Positions 1-5,130 of a stretch of 12,305 nt of DNA are shown piece after piece. Origin of the DNA: Rhizobiaceae bacterium (lineage in GTDB: Bacteria > Pseudomonadota > Alphaproteobacteria > Rhizobiales > Rhizobiaceae). Under the pieces are notes generated by a model. The model worked only from the letters and a program-made list of their open reading frames with translations. It had not been told where the DNA came from and made no database searches. Made by a program: the position numbers and the translations under genes. The stretch lies in the NCBI GenBank assembly GCA_004299545.1, contig SCRB01000201.1, positions 1 through 12,305 of the forward strand. The letters run 5' to 3'. Each line of letters starts with the position of its first letter. Position 1 is the stretch's first letter.

Positions 1-218
1 GGGCCGACAGGTTTTATCGTCTGCGGTGTGTGGGCAAGCGCCCAAGCGGTATAATCGCCCGCCGTTCGTTTGTTCGCTTCCGCCTCGGCGACAATCCGCT
101 CCATCTCCAATTTATCCGCTGCGTTCTTCGCTGCATACGCATCGATCTGGTGCGTGATGTAAATCGTACCAGCGACAATAATTACGATCGCACTAAGCGC
201 GCTTAAAACGCGGTCCAT
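1..218 (-). CDS. Small membrane-anchored hypothetical protein, C-terminus cut by window edge
   Basis: An open frame of 72 complete codons runs from an ATG at 218-216 to the window edge without a stop. A strong Shine-Dalgarno GGGAGGG (230-224) sits 5 bases upstream. The translation begins MDRVLSALSAIVIIVAGTIY, a single hydrophobic segment at about residues 4-20, followed by an Ala/Glu/Lys-rich helical stretch (roughly residues 24-52) that could form a coiled coil. The layout suggests a bitopic inner-membrane protein with a soluble C-terminal part. Phage Rz-like spanins and many island-borne proteins look like this, but no family-specific motif is visible. It follows the XRE gene on the same strand after an 88-base gap and may be co-transcribed with it. 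The function is unknown. Confidence 0.6.
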   Translation of the reverse strand, partial: MDRVLSALSAIVIIVAGTIYITHQIDAYAAKNAADKLEMERIVAEAEANKRTAGDYTAWALAHTPQTIKPVG

Positions 219-306
219 TTCAGCCCTCCCCCTTGGGCGCGACAGTTCTGCGCTTGTTATTTCAACATGAGCGCGATCACGTATACTCCCGTTCCTGCAG
301 CGGCCT

Positions 307-552
307 TTAGCGCTTATCCATTTGCATAACGCCGCGCCAATTGTCTTCCGCAACAAACTTAACGCCAGCGCTTTCAAGCGCATTGCGGATAGCGGCAAGA
401 TTGTTGGTAATTGGATTGCGCGCACCGCGCTCGAAATCTCTAACAGTAGACAAGCCGACGCTTGCCGCCGCCGCCAATTGCGGTTGCGACATATTCAATA
501 GCGCCCGTGCTGCGCGACATTGACCAGGCGTAAGCACCATTTGCAGCGTCAC
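307..552 (-). CDS. Small XRE-family HTH transcriptional regulator
   Basis: This 81-residue protein is almost entirely one Cro/C1-type helix-turn-helix domain. LTPGQCRAARALLNMSQPQL (about residues 7-26) gives helix 1 and the start of helix 2. AAAASVGLSTVRDFERGARN carries the recognition-helix region and the conserved 'FERGxRNP' turn. NLAAIRNALESAGVKFV is the final helix pair ending in the usual 'aGv.F' strand. It has no sensor or protease domain, so it is a minimal repressor-like protein. It is transcribed away from the three-gene run at 657-1396, and its promoter region contains two nested palindromes, which suggests autoregulation and control of the divergent genes, as in small lysogeny or maintenance switches. 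The ATG at 552 is used here; Met5 is an alternative start. The DNA-binding role is secure from the family, but the target is inference. Confidence 0.85.
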   Translation of the reverse strand: MTLQMVLTPGQCRAARALLNMSQPQLAAAASVGLSTVRDFERGARNPITNNLAAIRNALESAGVKFVAEDNWRGVMQMDKR

Positions 553-586
553 TTATAGTAGCGGTGCGGTCCCTTTGAAAGTCATA

Positions 587-615
587 TTTTTATGTTGACA
601 TAAACTCTGAATCAA
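587..615 (-). promoter_or_regulatory. Putative promoter for the XRE gene
   Basis: On the minus strand TTGATT (615-610), a 17-base spacer and TAAAAA (592-587) form a plausible promoter that overlaps both palindromes and the divergent promoter. The -10 match is only 4/6, so the exact box is uncertain. Confidence 0.4.
589..604. promoter_or_regulatory. Perfect 16-base palindrome, probable operator of the XRE regulator
   Basis: TTTATGT-TG-ACATAAA has perfect 7-base half-sites with a 2-base centre. It lies between the divergent XRE gene and the 657 gene. It contains the TTGACA at 595-600 that looks like a -35 box for rightward transcription, and it overlaps the putative leftward -10, so a bound repressor would block both promoters. 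Confidence 0.6.
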
Positions 616-624
616 AAATATGGT
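595..624 (+). promoter_or_regulatory. Putative sigma70-type promoter for the 657-1396 gene run
   Basis: A consensus -35 TTGACA (595-600) is followed after 18 bases by TATGGT (619-624), a 4/6 match to the -10 consensus. The first gene starts at 657 with an AGGAG ribosome binding site at 646-650. The -35 lies inside the candidate operator. Confidence 0.5.
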
Positions 625-656
625 GTCAGCGTTTTCATATGGCATAGGAGCCGAAC

Positions 657-947
657 ATGAACGTCCACATTCAGCCGCCCGCAGACGATACCGCCGCCGC
701 ACGCGCGTATGGGCGCCAGGCGGAAATGGAACAGTACATCCTAAAGGCCAAGGATTTGGGCCGGATCATTGTGCAGTTCGGAACGCAGGAAGACGCAGTT
801 CCGGATAGTCGTGATCAGCTTGCCCTCATGACACTGGCCGGTTTCCTCGACGACACGCTCGCCAGCATTGAGGAGTTGCGTCAGGAAATCCGTGAAATAT
901 GCCACGAGTCCAAGTACGGGCGCCCCACGGAACGGGTGGCAGCATGA
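657..947 (+). CDS. Hypothetical 96-aa protein, first gene of the island's small operon
   Basis: The gene starts at ATG 657 with AGGAG (646-650) 6 bases upstream, directly downstream of the divergent operator/promoter region. The protein has a short Ala/Asp-rich N-terminus. A helical middle follows (QAEMEQYILKAKDLGRIIVQ, about residues 21-40), then a C-terminal helix rich in Glu, Leu and Arg (about residues 69-84) that may form a coiled coil. There is no signal peptide, membrane segment or metal-binding motif. Its stop overlaps the next start as ATGA, so the two are translationally coupled. Its position under the XRE-controlled promoter suggests an island-maintenance or accessory role, but I recognise no family and assign no function. 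Confidence 0.65.
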   Translation: MNVHIQPPADDTAAARAYGRQAEMEQYILKAKDLGRIIVQFGTQEDAVPDSRDQLALMTLAGFLDDTLASIEELRQEIREICHESKYGRPTERVAA

Positions 948-1084
948 CACTCTCAGAAGCACGATCCGGCCGCCGCGAGAACCGGCGACTGATGAAGACC
1001 GCGACTGGCGAGGCGCTGCGACTCCGCGAGGAACTGGAGGCGATCTTCGCGGTGCTGGTCTATAAGTTACAAAATGCTGAATAG
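944..1084 (+). CDS. Hypothetical 46-aa protein, translationally coupled
   Basis: The start is taken at ATG 944, which overlaps the TGA of the preceding gene (ATGA at 944-947). An in-frame upstream ATG at 899 lies inside that gene and has no better ribosome binding site. The product, beginning MTLSEARSGRRENRRLMKTA, has a basic N-terminal half and an amphipathic C-terminal helix (LREELEAIFAVLVYKLQ). Its size and charge would fit a small nucleic-acid-binding or partner protein, but this is only a description of composition. Its TAG stop is part of the Shine-Dalgarno sequence of the next gene, so all three genes appear to be translated as one chain. Confidence 0.55.
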   Translation: MTLSEARSGRRENRRLMKTATGEALRLREELEAIFAVLVYKLQNAE

Positions 1085-1096
1085 GAGGGCATGAAG

Positions 1097-1396
1097 ATGG
1101 ATCAAGACGGACTCGCAGAGATATTCACCGATCAAGCCGAGTGGCGGAGACAGAAAGCAAAGGAGCATCCAGAAGACGCGCGCAATCTTGAGGCTGCTCG
1201 CCACCTAGACATGCTCGCTCAATCAGCCAAGGGAGTCGATCAGTCTCTCATTACTGCAGCAGAAGAACTTTATGAAGACATACCGGATATCGAGATATGG
1301 AATGAGATGCTGAGACAAGTGGGCGTTTGGACTTTCCCGTCATCGGCCGAAGATTTCCTTCGCGAATTTATCAGCAAACGCTCATCTGGCAGGTAG
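1097..1396 (+). CDS. Hypothetical 99-aa acidic protein, third gene of the small operon
   Basis: Two in-frame ATGs are possible, at 1091 and 1097. The AGGAGG at 1083-1088, which overlaps the previous stop, lies only 2 bases from 1091 but 8 bases from 1097, so 1097 is preferred. The protein is mostly helical and acidic, with EWRRQKAKEHPEDARNLEAA near the N-terminus, a central LITAAEELYEDIPDIEIWNE, and a C-terminus VGVWTFPSSAEDFLREFIS. From memory, unverified, similar small acidic proteins occur near integrases in rhizobial genomes; no function is known to me. The coding sequence is more AT-rich than the chromosomal genes to the right, in keeping with recent acquisition. Confidence 0.65.
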   Translation: MDQDGLAEIFTDQAEWRRQKAKEHPEDARNLEAARHLDMLAQSAKGVDQSLITAAEELYEDIPDIEIWNEMLRQVGVWTFPSSAEDFLREFISKRSSGR

Positions 1397-1444
1397 CCCC
1401 TTTTGGCGCGCTGATCACCGCAAAGCCACGGCCCGCGCGCGCCA

Positions 1445-1472
1445 GCCCGTCGTTGTTGGAGCAACGGCGGGC
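1445..1472 (+). terminator. Strong GC-rich hairpin after the small operon (no T-tract)
   Basis: GCCCGTCGTTG (1445-1455) and CAACGGCGGGC (1462-1472) pair over 11 positions with a single G-T wobble and a 6-base loop. The hairpin sits 48 bases after the stop of the third small gene and before the HTH/integrase pair, where a terminator would make sense. No run of T follows, so it may instead be an attenuator, an mRNA-stabilising stem or a protein-binding site. Confidence 0.4.
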
Positions 1473-1550
1473 ATCCTTGACGCGACTACCCGATTTTCAC
1501 TGATAGGTATTGCGCAATGGATCGAATGCCGAAGGAAAGGGAGGGCTGGA

Positions 1551-1916
1551 ATGCGCGCCGACAACGACAACATTGCGCCAGACGCCCCGCTTCGGCTCAA
1601 GGATGCGGTCGCCCTTGCGTTTCCGTATGGCGGCATGACTGTCTCAGGGCTTCGCCGCGAGGCGGCCCGTGGGCACCTTACGATTATGCGAATCGCCGGC
1701 AAGGACTTCACCACCATAGAATCAATTGAAGAGATGAAATCGCGATGTCGCGTGCCCGCAAACCAGCCCGTCTGTGGCTCAGACCAGCCAGCAAAGACCG
1801 GGAAGCCGCATGGATCATCCTCGACGGCGGCAAACAGTTCAGCACTGGCTGCGGCGCAAATGATGGTGCATCGGCTGAGCAAGCGCTCGCCGACCACATC
1901 GCAAAACGCTTCTTAG
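1551..1916 (+). CDS. Excisionase-like HTH protein overlapping the integrase gene
   Basis: The start ATG 1551 has a strong GGGAGG-type ribosome binding site about 6 bases upstream. Residues 14-67 (RLKDAVALAFPYGGMTVSGL, then REAARGHLTI and IAGKDFTTIESIEEM) read as a winged-helix/MerR-like DNA-binding domain of the kind found in excisionases and small recombination-directionality factors encoded beside rhizobial integrases. The tail from about residue 70 is low-complexity (Ser/Ala/Thr/Pro-rich) and probably disordered. From residue 65 onward it is encoded by the same bases as the integrase N-terminus, in a different frame. I judge both frames real because this HTH and tail style is one I recall from homologues and the integrase N-terminus is also family-typical. 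It may direct excision or regulate int. Confidence in the HTH part is higher than in the exact tail. Confidence 0.7.
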   Translation: MRADNDNIAPDAPLRLKDAVALAFPYGGMTVSGLRREAARGHLTIMRIAGKDFTTIESIEEMKSRCRVPANQPVCGSDQPAKTGKPHGSSSTAANSSALAAAQMMVHRLSKRSPTTSQNAS

Positions 1917-2866
1917 AAAAGCCATCAGAAAAGCATCGCGCCGCTTCCGATGTTTCGGTTGCGGAAGTGATCGCGCATTACCTCCTCGTGAAGGAGGACG
2001 CCGCACGCAAGCCGAAGGAGCTTGCGGCGCGGGCAAAGGCGCTGCTAGCCTTTTGGGGTGATAAGACCCTCGACGACATCACCACAAGCACATGCACCGC
2101 GTATGTCCGGCAACGGACATCGCAGAGCATGGCGCGGCGAGAGCTAGAAGATTTGCGTGCCGCGTGCCGCATGGCCATCGCGGATAAGGTGACCCGGCAC
2201 GCGGTGACTGTGACGCTGCCACCGAAGCCGAAAGGCAGGACCAACCACCTCGACCGCGCCACCATGGCCAAACTGATATGGGCGGCATACCGGAAGCGCG
2301 AGGTGCAACGCGGCGCGCCGACGAAGAAGAAGGCGACGCTGCATGTCGCCCGATTCCTGATCACCGCCCTCTATACCGGAAGCCGATCGGCGCGAGTCTG
2401 GCAGGCGTCGTTCCGGCGCGAGAAGGGCCGCCCGTTCATCGATCTTGAGCAAGGCGTCTATTACCGAGCGGCGGAGGACGAGCAGGTGGCCGCCAATAAG
2501 CAGGCGCCACCGATTCGCCTGCCCCCTCGCCTACTGGCCCATATGCGGCGCTGGCATCGCATGGGTGTAAAATATGTCGTCGAGTACCAAGGACGCCCTG
2601 CCGACCCTAAACGGGCGTTCCGCAACCTTGTGAACGATGTGCTCGGCGAGGACGCAAAAGACGTCGTGCGTCATACCATGCGTCACACCGCAGCGACCTG
2701 GTTGATGCAGGGCGGCGTCGATATGTGGCAGGCCGCCGGGTATCTCGGCATGACCAAGGAAACCTTGGAAAAGACGTATGGCCACCATCATCCTGATTAT
2801 CAGGGCGATGTAGGCGAGGCTTTCACAACAGGAAGAGCAGGAAGGATTCGCAATGAAAAGGCTTAA
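1745..2866 (+). CDS. Tyrosine recombinase / site-specific integrase
   Basis: This 373-residue protein has the phage-integrase layout. It begins with an N-terminal arm-binding-type segment (WIILDGGKQFSTGCG, about residues 23-37), continues with a SAM-like core-binding domain (about 70-160), and ends with the catalytic domain (about 170-355). Visible catalytic residues are Arg214 (ALYTGSRSAR), His310 and Arg313 (HTMRHTAATW), and the nucleophile Tyr345 (EKTYGHHHPDY). The third box reads YLGMT, with Met336 where LGH is usual; this variant appears in related integrases I recall. The start at 1745 has only a weak GAAGAG-like ribosome binding site and lies inside the upstream HTH gene, which suggests coupled translation. 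The gene reads towards the tRNA-Pro 3' end, the probable attachment site, and ends 58 bases from it. It should catalyse integration and excision of the island. Confidence 0.93.
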   Translation: MSRARKPARLWLRPASKDREAAWIILDGGKQFSTGCGANDGASAEQALADHIAKRFLEKPSEKHRAASDVSVAEVIAHYLLVKEDAARKPKELAARAKALLAFWGDKTLDDITTSTCTAYVRQRTSQSMARRELEDLRAACRMAIADKVTRHAVTVTLPPKPKGRTNHLDRATMAKLIWAAYRKREVQRGAPTKKKATLHVARFLITALYTGSRSARVWQASFRREKGRPFIDLEQGVYYRAAEDEQVAANKQAPPIRLPPRLLAHMRRWHRMGVKYVVEYQGRPADPKRAFRNLVNDVLGEDAKDVVRHTMRHTAATWLMQGGVDMWQAAGYLGMTKETLEKTYGHHHPDYQGDVGEAFTTGRAGRIRNEKA

Positions 2867-2889
2867 TCATTGCCGTATTCATTGCCGTA
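2867..2889. repeat. Tandem 11-base direct repeat, candidate integrase or excisionase arm-type sites
   Basis: TCATTGCCGTA occurs at 2867-2877 and again at 2879-2889, a 12-base period, starting right after the integrase stop codon and 36 bases before the tRNA end. Short direct repeats beside a core site are typical of arm-type binding sites for tyrosine recombinases or their accessory proteins. That role is inferred from position. Confidence 0.5.
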
Positions 2890-2924
2890 AAATTCGGGAG
2901 GTGCCGCTAAGCTATTGATTTTAC
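2887..2924. repeat. Inverted repeat GTAAAAT / ATTTTAC abutting the tRNA 3' end
   Basis: GTAAAAT (2887-2893) and ATTTTAC (2918-2924) are perfect 7-base inverted copies. The inner edge of the second copy touches the first base of the tRNA CCA complement at 2925. It may take part in recombination-complex assembly, or be a chance AT-rich pair. The first copy overlaps the second 11-base direct repeat by 3 bases. Confidence 0.4.
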
Positions 2925-2949
2925 TGGTCGGAGTGGCAGGATTTGAACC
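2925..2949. other. Probable attachment-site core (3' part of tRNA-Pro)
   Basis: The acceptor stem and T-arm end of the tRNA face the integrase and its flanking repeats. tRNA-targeting integrases recombine in this part and leave a direct copy at the other end of the element. The exact crossover cannot be fixed without the other end, which is not in the window. Confidence 0.5.
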
Positions 2950-3001
2950 TGCGACCCCATCGTCCCGAACGATGTGCGCTACCAGGCTGCGCTACACTCC
3001 G
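2925..3001 (-). tRNA. tRNA-Pro (anticodon CGG)
   Basis: Read on the minus strand, the 77-base sequence folds fully. The acceptor is CGGAGTG/CACTCCG with discriminator A and encoded CCA. The D-arm is GCGC/GCGC with loop AGCCTGGTA. The anticodon stem is CATCG/CGATG with loop TTCGGGA, giving anticodon CGG at 2967-2965. The T-arm is GCAGG/CCTGC with loop TTCAAAT. It reads CCG proline codons. The whole gene is intact even though an element appears to be inserted at its 3' end, as expected when the integrating element restores the tRNA end. Confidence 0.97.
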
Positions 3002-3015
3002 CGACCAGACGGCGG

Positions 3016-3044
3016 CTTATAGCGTCCGGGAAATTTTGCTGCAA
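3016..3044 (-). promoter_or_regulatory. Promoter of the tRNA-Pro gene
   Basis: On the minus strand TTGCAG (3044-3039), a 17-base spacer and TATAAG (3021-3016) form a good sigma70-type promoter. Its -10 ends 14 bases before the mature tRNA 5' end at 3001, giving a very short leader. Confidence 0.7.
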
Positions 3045-3177
3045 GCCTCAACGGACGAGAAAAGCAGCCGGCCACGCCTGCAAGCGTCACAACAAGGCGG
3101 CGGAGCGAAGCAGCGCGGCGATAAGCCGCGACGGCTTCCACTCATCGGCACCTCATCTTCCGCGCGCCAGCGTCGGA

Positions 3178-4914
3178 TCAGGCCGTCTTCGCCTCCGTCA
3201 GATGCAGTTCCTCCACCATTGCATCGCGCATGATGAATTTTTGCGGCTTGCCGGTCACGGTCATCGGCAGGGCATCGCGGAACCGGACATGGCGCGGGAT
3301 CTTGTAATGGGCGATCTGGCCTTTGCAGAATTCCCTTATCTCCTCCTCCGTGACAGCGCTGCCCGGCTGCAGGACGACCCAGGCACAAAGCTCCTCGCCA
3401 TATTTCTCGTCAGGAATACCGAAGACCTGCACCTCGCGGACATTCGGATGGCGGTAGAGGAATTCCTCGACCTCGCGCGGATAGACGTTCTCGCCGCCGC
3501 GGATGACCATGTCCTTCACCCGGCCGACAATGTTGCAATAACCTTCCGCGTCGATGGTCCCGAGATCGCCGGTGTGCATCCAGCCTTCCGGATCGACCGC
3601 CTCGCGCGTGCGTTCCTCATCCTCCCAATAGCCTGTCATGACCGAATAGCCGCGCGTGCAAAGTTCGCCCCGCCCGCCGACGGAGACTGTCCTGCCGTCG
3701 GCGTCAATGATCTTCACCTCAAGATGCGGCTGGACGCGGCCGACGGTCGAAACGCGCCGCTCCAGCGGGTCGCCGGTGCTGCTCTGGAAGGAAACCGGGC
3801 TCGTCTCCGTCATGCCGTAGGCGATCGTGACCTCCGACATGTGCATCAGCGAGACCACCTTCTTCATCACCTCGATCGGGCATGGCGAGCCGGCCATGAT
3901 GCCGGTGCGAAGATGTGAAAGATCGAAGCTCCTGAAGTCCGGGTGGTCGAGTTCGGCGACGAACATGGTCGGCACGCCGTAAAGGCCGGTGCACTTCTCC
4001 TGCGAGACGGCGGCAAGTGTCGCGCCGGGATCGAAGCCCTCGCCCGGCACCACCATCGCCGCGCCCTTGGTGACGCAGCCGAGCGTGCCCATCACCATGC
4101 CGAAGCAATGATAGAAGGGCACCGGGATGCAAAGCCGGTCCTTCTCGGTGAAGTGCATGGCAGCGGTGACGAAATGGGCGTTGTTGAGGATATTCCGATG
4201 CGTCAGCGTTGCGCCCTTCGGCGAACCCGTCGTGCCGCTGGTGAACTGGATGTTGATCGGATCGTTACGGTCGAGCGAAGCGGTGATCGCATCGAGTTGG
4301 CCAAGAGCGTCCGCATCGGCCATGCCGAGCACGTCGTCGAAATTGTAGGCGCCGGGCGTCCTTTCCTCGCCGGTACGGATAACGATCCGCAGGTCCGGCA
4401 GTTTCGCGGCCTTGAGCGCGCCCGGCTTGCAATCCGCCAGTTCCGGCGCCAGCGTCCGGATCATGCCGAGATAATCCGACGATTTGAAACTGGCCGCCGT
4501 GACGAGCGCCTTGCAGCCGACCTTGCGCAGCGCATATTCGAGCTCGCTCAGCCTGTAGGCCGGGTTGATGTTCACCATGACCAGCCCGAGCCGGGCGGTG
4601 GCGAACTGGGTCAGGAGCCATTCGGGGCGATTGGGCGCCCAGATGCCGACGCGATCGCCCTTCCGCAAGCCGAGACGATGAAACCCGGCGGCGAGCCGGT
4701 CCACTTCCCGGTCGAGCTCGGCATAGGTGTAGCGCTTGCCATGCTCGACGAAGATGGCGCCGTCCTGATGGCCAACGCGCCCCACCGTCTTCTTGAAGAA
4801 CGCAGGGATCGTCTCTTCGATCAGCGGTTCACTGGTCGATCCACGCACCAAGGAAAGCCCGTCATGCGGCGCGAGGCTTTCTTCCCTCATCTCGCGACCT
4901 GCTTCAGCACCCAT
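3178..4914 (-). CDS. AMP-binding acyl-CoA synthetase (fatty-acid--CoA ligase family)
   Basis: This 578-residue enzyme of the ANL adenylating superfamily activates a carboxylic acid with ATP to an acyl-adenylate and transfers it to CoA. Core motifs are present in order: the phosphate-binding loop [10 protein letters not shown] (residues 225-234), YGMTE (366-370), TGDL (448-451), the hinge region [19 protein letters not shown] (464-482), and the C-terminal TGKPQKF with catalytic Lys556. The overall sequence resembles medium/long-chain acyl-CoA ligases of the FadD/ACSF2-like group, but the exact substrate cannot be read from the sequence. The start at 4914 is chosen because GGGGAG (4926-4921) lies 6 bases upstream; an in-frame ATG at 4944 lacks such a site. 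It has no signal peptide and should be cytosolic. It stands alone and is divergent from the TadE-like gene. Confidence 0.93.
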   Translation of the reverse strand: MGAEAGREMREESLAPHDGLSLVRGSTSEPLIEETIPAFFKKTVGRVGHQDGAIFVEHGKRYTYAELDREVDRLAAGFHRLGLRKGDRVGIWAPNRPEWLLTQFATARLGLVMVNINPAYRLSELEYALRKVGCKALVTAASFKSSDYLGMIRTLAPELADCKPGALKAAKLPDLRIVIRTGEERTPGAYNFDDVLGMADADALGQLDAITASLDRNDPINIQFTSGTTGSPKGATLTHRNILNNAHFVTAAMHFTEKDRLCIPVPFYHCFGMVMGTLGCVTKGAAMVVPGEGFDPGATLAAVSQEKCTGLYGVPTMFVAELDHPDFRSFDLSHLRTGIMAGSPCPIEVMKKVVSLMHMSEVTIAYGMTETSPVSFQSSTGDPLERRVSTVGRVQPHLEVKIIDADGRTVSVGGRGELCTRGYSVMTGYWEDEERTREAVDPEGWMHTGDLGTIDAEGYCNIVGRVKDMVIRGGENVYPREVEEFLYRHPNVREVQVFGIPDEKYGEELCAWVVLQPGSAVTEEEIREFCKGQIAHYKIPRHVRFRDALPMTVTGKPQKFIMRDAMVEELHLTEAKTA

Positions 4915-4934
4915 CCGAACCTCCCCACCTTTCC

Positions 4935-4959
4935 GACAGCGCAACTGTTTCGCACTGTC
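4935..4959 (-). promoter_or_regulatory. Imperfect inverted repeat upstream of the acyl-CoA ligase gene
   Basis: GACAG (4935-4939) and CTGTC (4955-4959), with further interior pairs, form a 25-base imperfect dyad just upstream of the ligase ribosome binding site. It could be an operator or a leader hairpin. No consensus for a known fatty-acid regulator is claimed. Confidence 0.3.
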
Positions 4960-5030
4960 CTTTCCCGCGTTTTAGCATGGATGCCGGCCGCTTCGTGAGT
5001 CCGCATTCCACCGGCTCGGTTTTTATCCAG

Positions 5031-5049
5031 ATACAATTACTAGTTGTAT
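5031..5049. promoter_or_regulatory. 19-base near-perfect palindrome in the divergent ligase/TadE intergenic region
   Basis: ATACAATTACTAGTTGTAT is symmetric around C5040 with only one mismatched pair (T5037/G5043). It lies 82 bases upstream of the TadE-like gene in an AT-rich stretch (about 5020-5112) that contrasts with the GC-rich flanks. The size and symmetry fit a dimeric regulator's operator; the regulator is unknown. Confidence 0.5.
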
Positions 5050-5052
5050 ATG

Positions 5053-5071
5053 TTACCTTAAAATTTACCTT
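5053..5071. repeat. Direct repeat TTACCTT, 12-base period
   Basis: TTACCTT occurs at 5053-5059 and 5065-5071. The spacing is about one helical turn, so both copies face nearly the same side of the DNA. It lies between the two palindromes upstream of the TadE-like gene. Confidence 0.35.
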
Positions 5072-5096
5072 TAGTTGTTATCTACCATGACAATAC

Positions 5097-5107
5097 AACT
5101 TGAAGTT
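5097..5107. promoter_or_regulatory. Perfect 11-base palindrome AACTTGAAGTT before the TadE-like gene
   Basis: The palindrome is centred on G5102, about 24 bases before the ATG at 5131, with outer flanks AAT/ATT also symmetric after a 2-base mismatch on each side. It shares the ATACAA sequence at its left edge with the 5031 palindrome, which hints at one regulator binding both. Confidence 0.4.
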
Positions 5108-5130
5108 ACATTGAATCGGTTGGAACTGAT

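Larger units (their letters stand above)
583..622. repeat. Outer inverted repeat flanking the operator (CATATTTTT / AAAAATATG)
   Basis: CATATTTTT at 583-591 and AAAAATATG at 614-622 are perfect 9-base inverted copies, 22 bases apart, enclosing the 589-604 palindrome. The arrangement could be paired operator half-sites or a cruciform-prone element. It does not resemble a terminator. Confidence 0.6.
1..2949. mobile_element. Right end of an integrated genomic island or prophage remnant (left end outside window)
   Basis: A tyrosine recombinase and an excisionase-like HTH gene lie directly beside the 3' end of a tRNA-Pro gene, the usual target of tRNA-integrating elements. To the left are only small genes of unknown function and an XRE regulator. 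Parts of this side are clearly more AT-rich than the rest (for example 23 G+C in the 60 bases 1261-1320). The boundary is placed in the 3' part of the tRNA because elements of this type recombine there and restore it. No second copy of the tRNA 3' sequence was found between 1 and 2900, so the far end must be left of the window. No phage structural gene, conjugation gene or transposase is visible, so prophage and integrative element cannot be told apart. Confidence 0.75.

Noticed and set aside
219..306. Short open stretch between the membrane protein and XRE genes (minus strand)
   Set aside because: It encodes a small hydrophobic peptide ending in ALMLK but lacks a credible start and ribosome binding site.
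899..943. Upstream in-frame start for the 46-aa gene
   Set aside because: It lies within the preceding coding region. The ATGA overlap at 944 gives a standard coupled start.
1517..1729. 70-codon plus-strand frame ahead of the HTH gene
   Set aside because: It overlaps the HTH gene in another frame, has a poor start context and an Arg-rich low-information translation.
1415..1897. 160-codon minus-strand frame across the hairpin and HTH gene
   Set aside because: No ribosome binding site or recognisable domain. It lies opposite the HTH gene, which has a strong start signal and a family-like DNA-binding domain.
1..2900. Second copy of the tRNA-Pro 3' end inside the window
   Set aside because: Reading through by eye found no matching segment, so the other attachment site must lie outside.
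3114..3130. CGCGGC/GCCGCG hairpin after the acyl-CoA ligase gene
   Set aside because: A 6-base-pair stem with no T-tract in a GC-rich region; too weak to call a terminator.
2974..3918. 314-codon plus-strand frame
   Set aside because: It starts inside the tRNA and runs antisense to the acyl-CoA ligase.
3943..4998. 351-codon plus-strand frame
   Set aside because: It is antisense to the acyl-CoA ligase, which has all ANL motifs.
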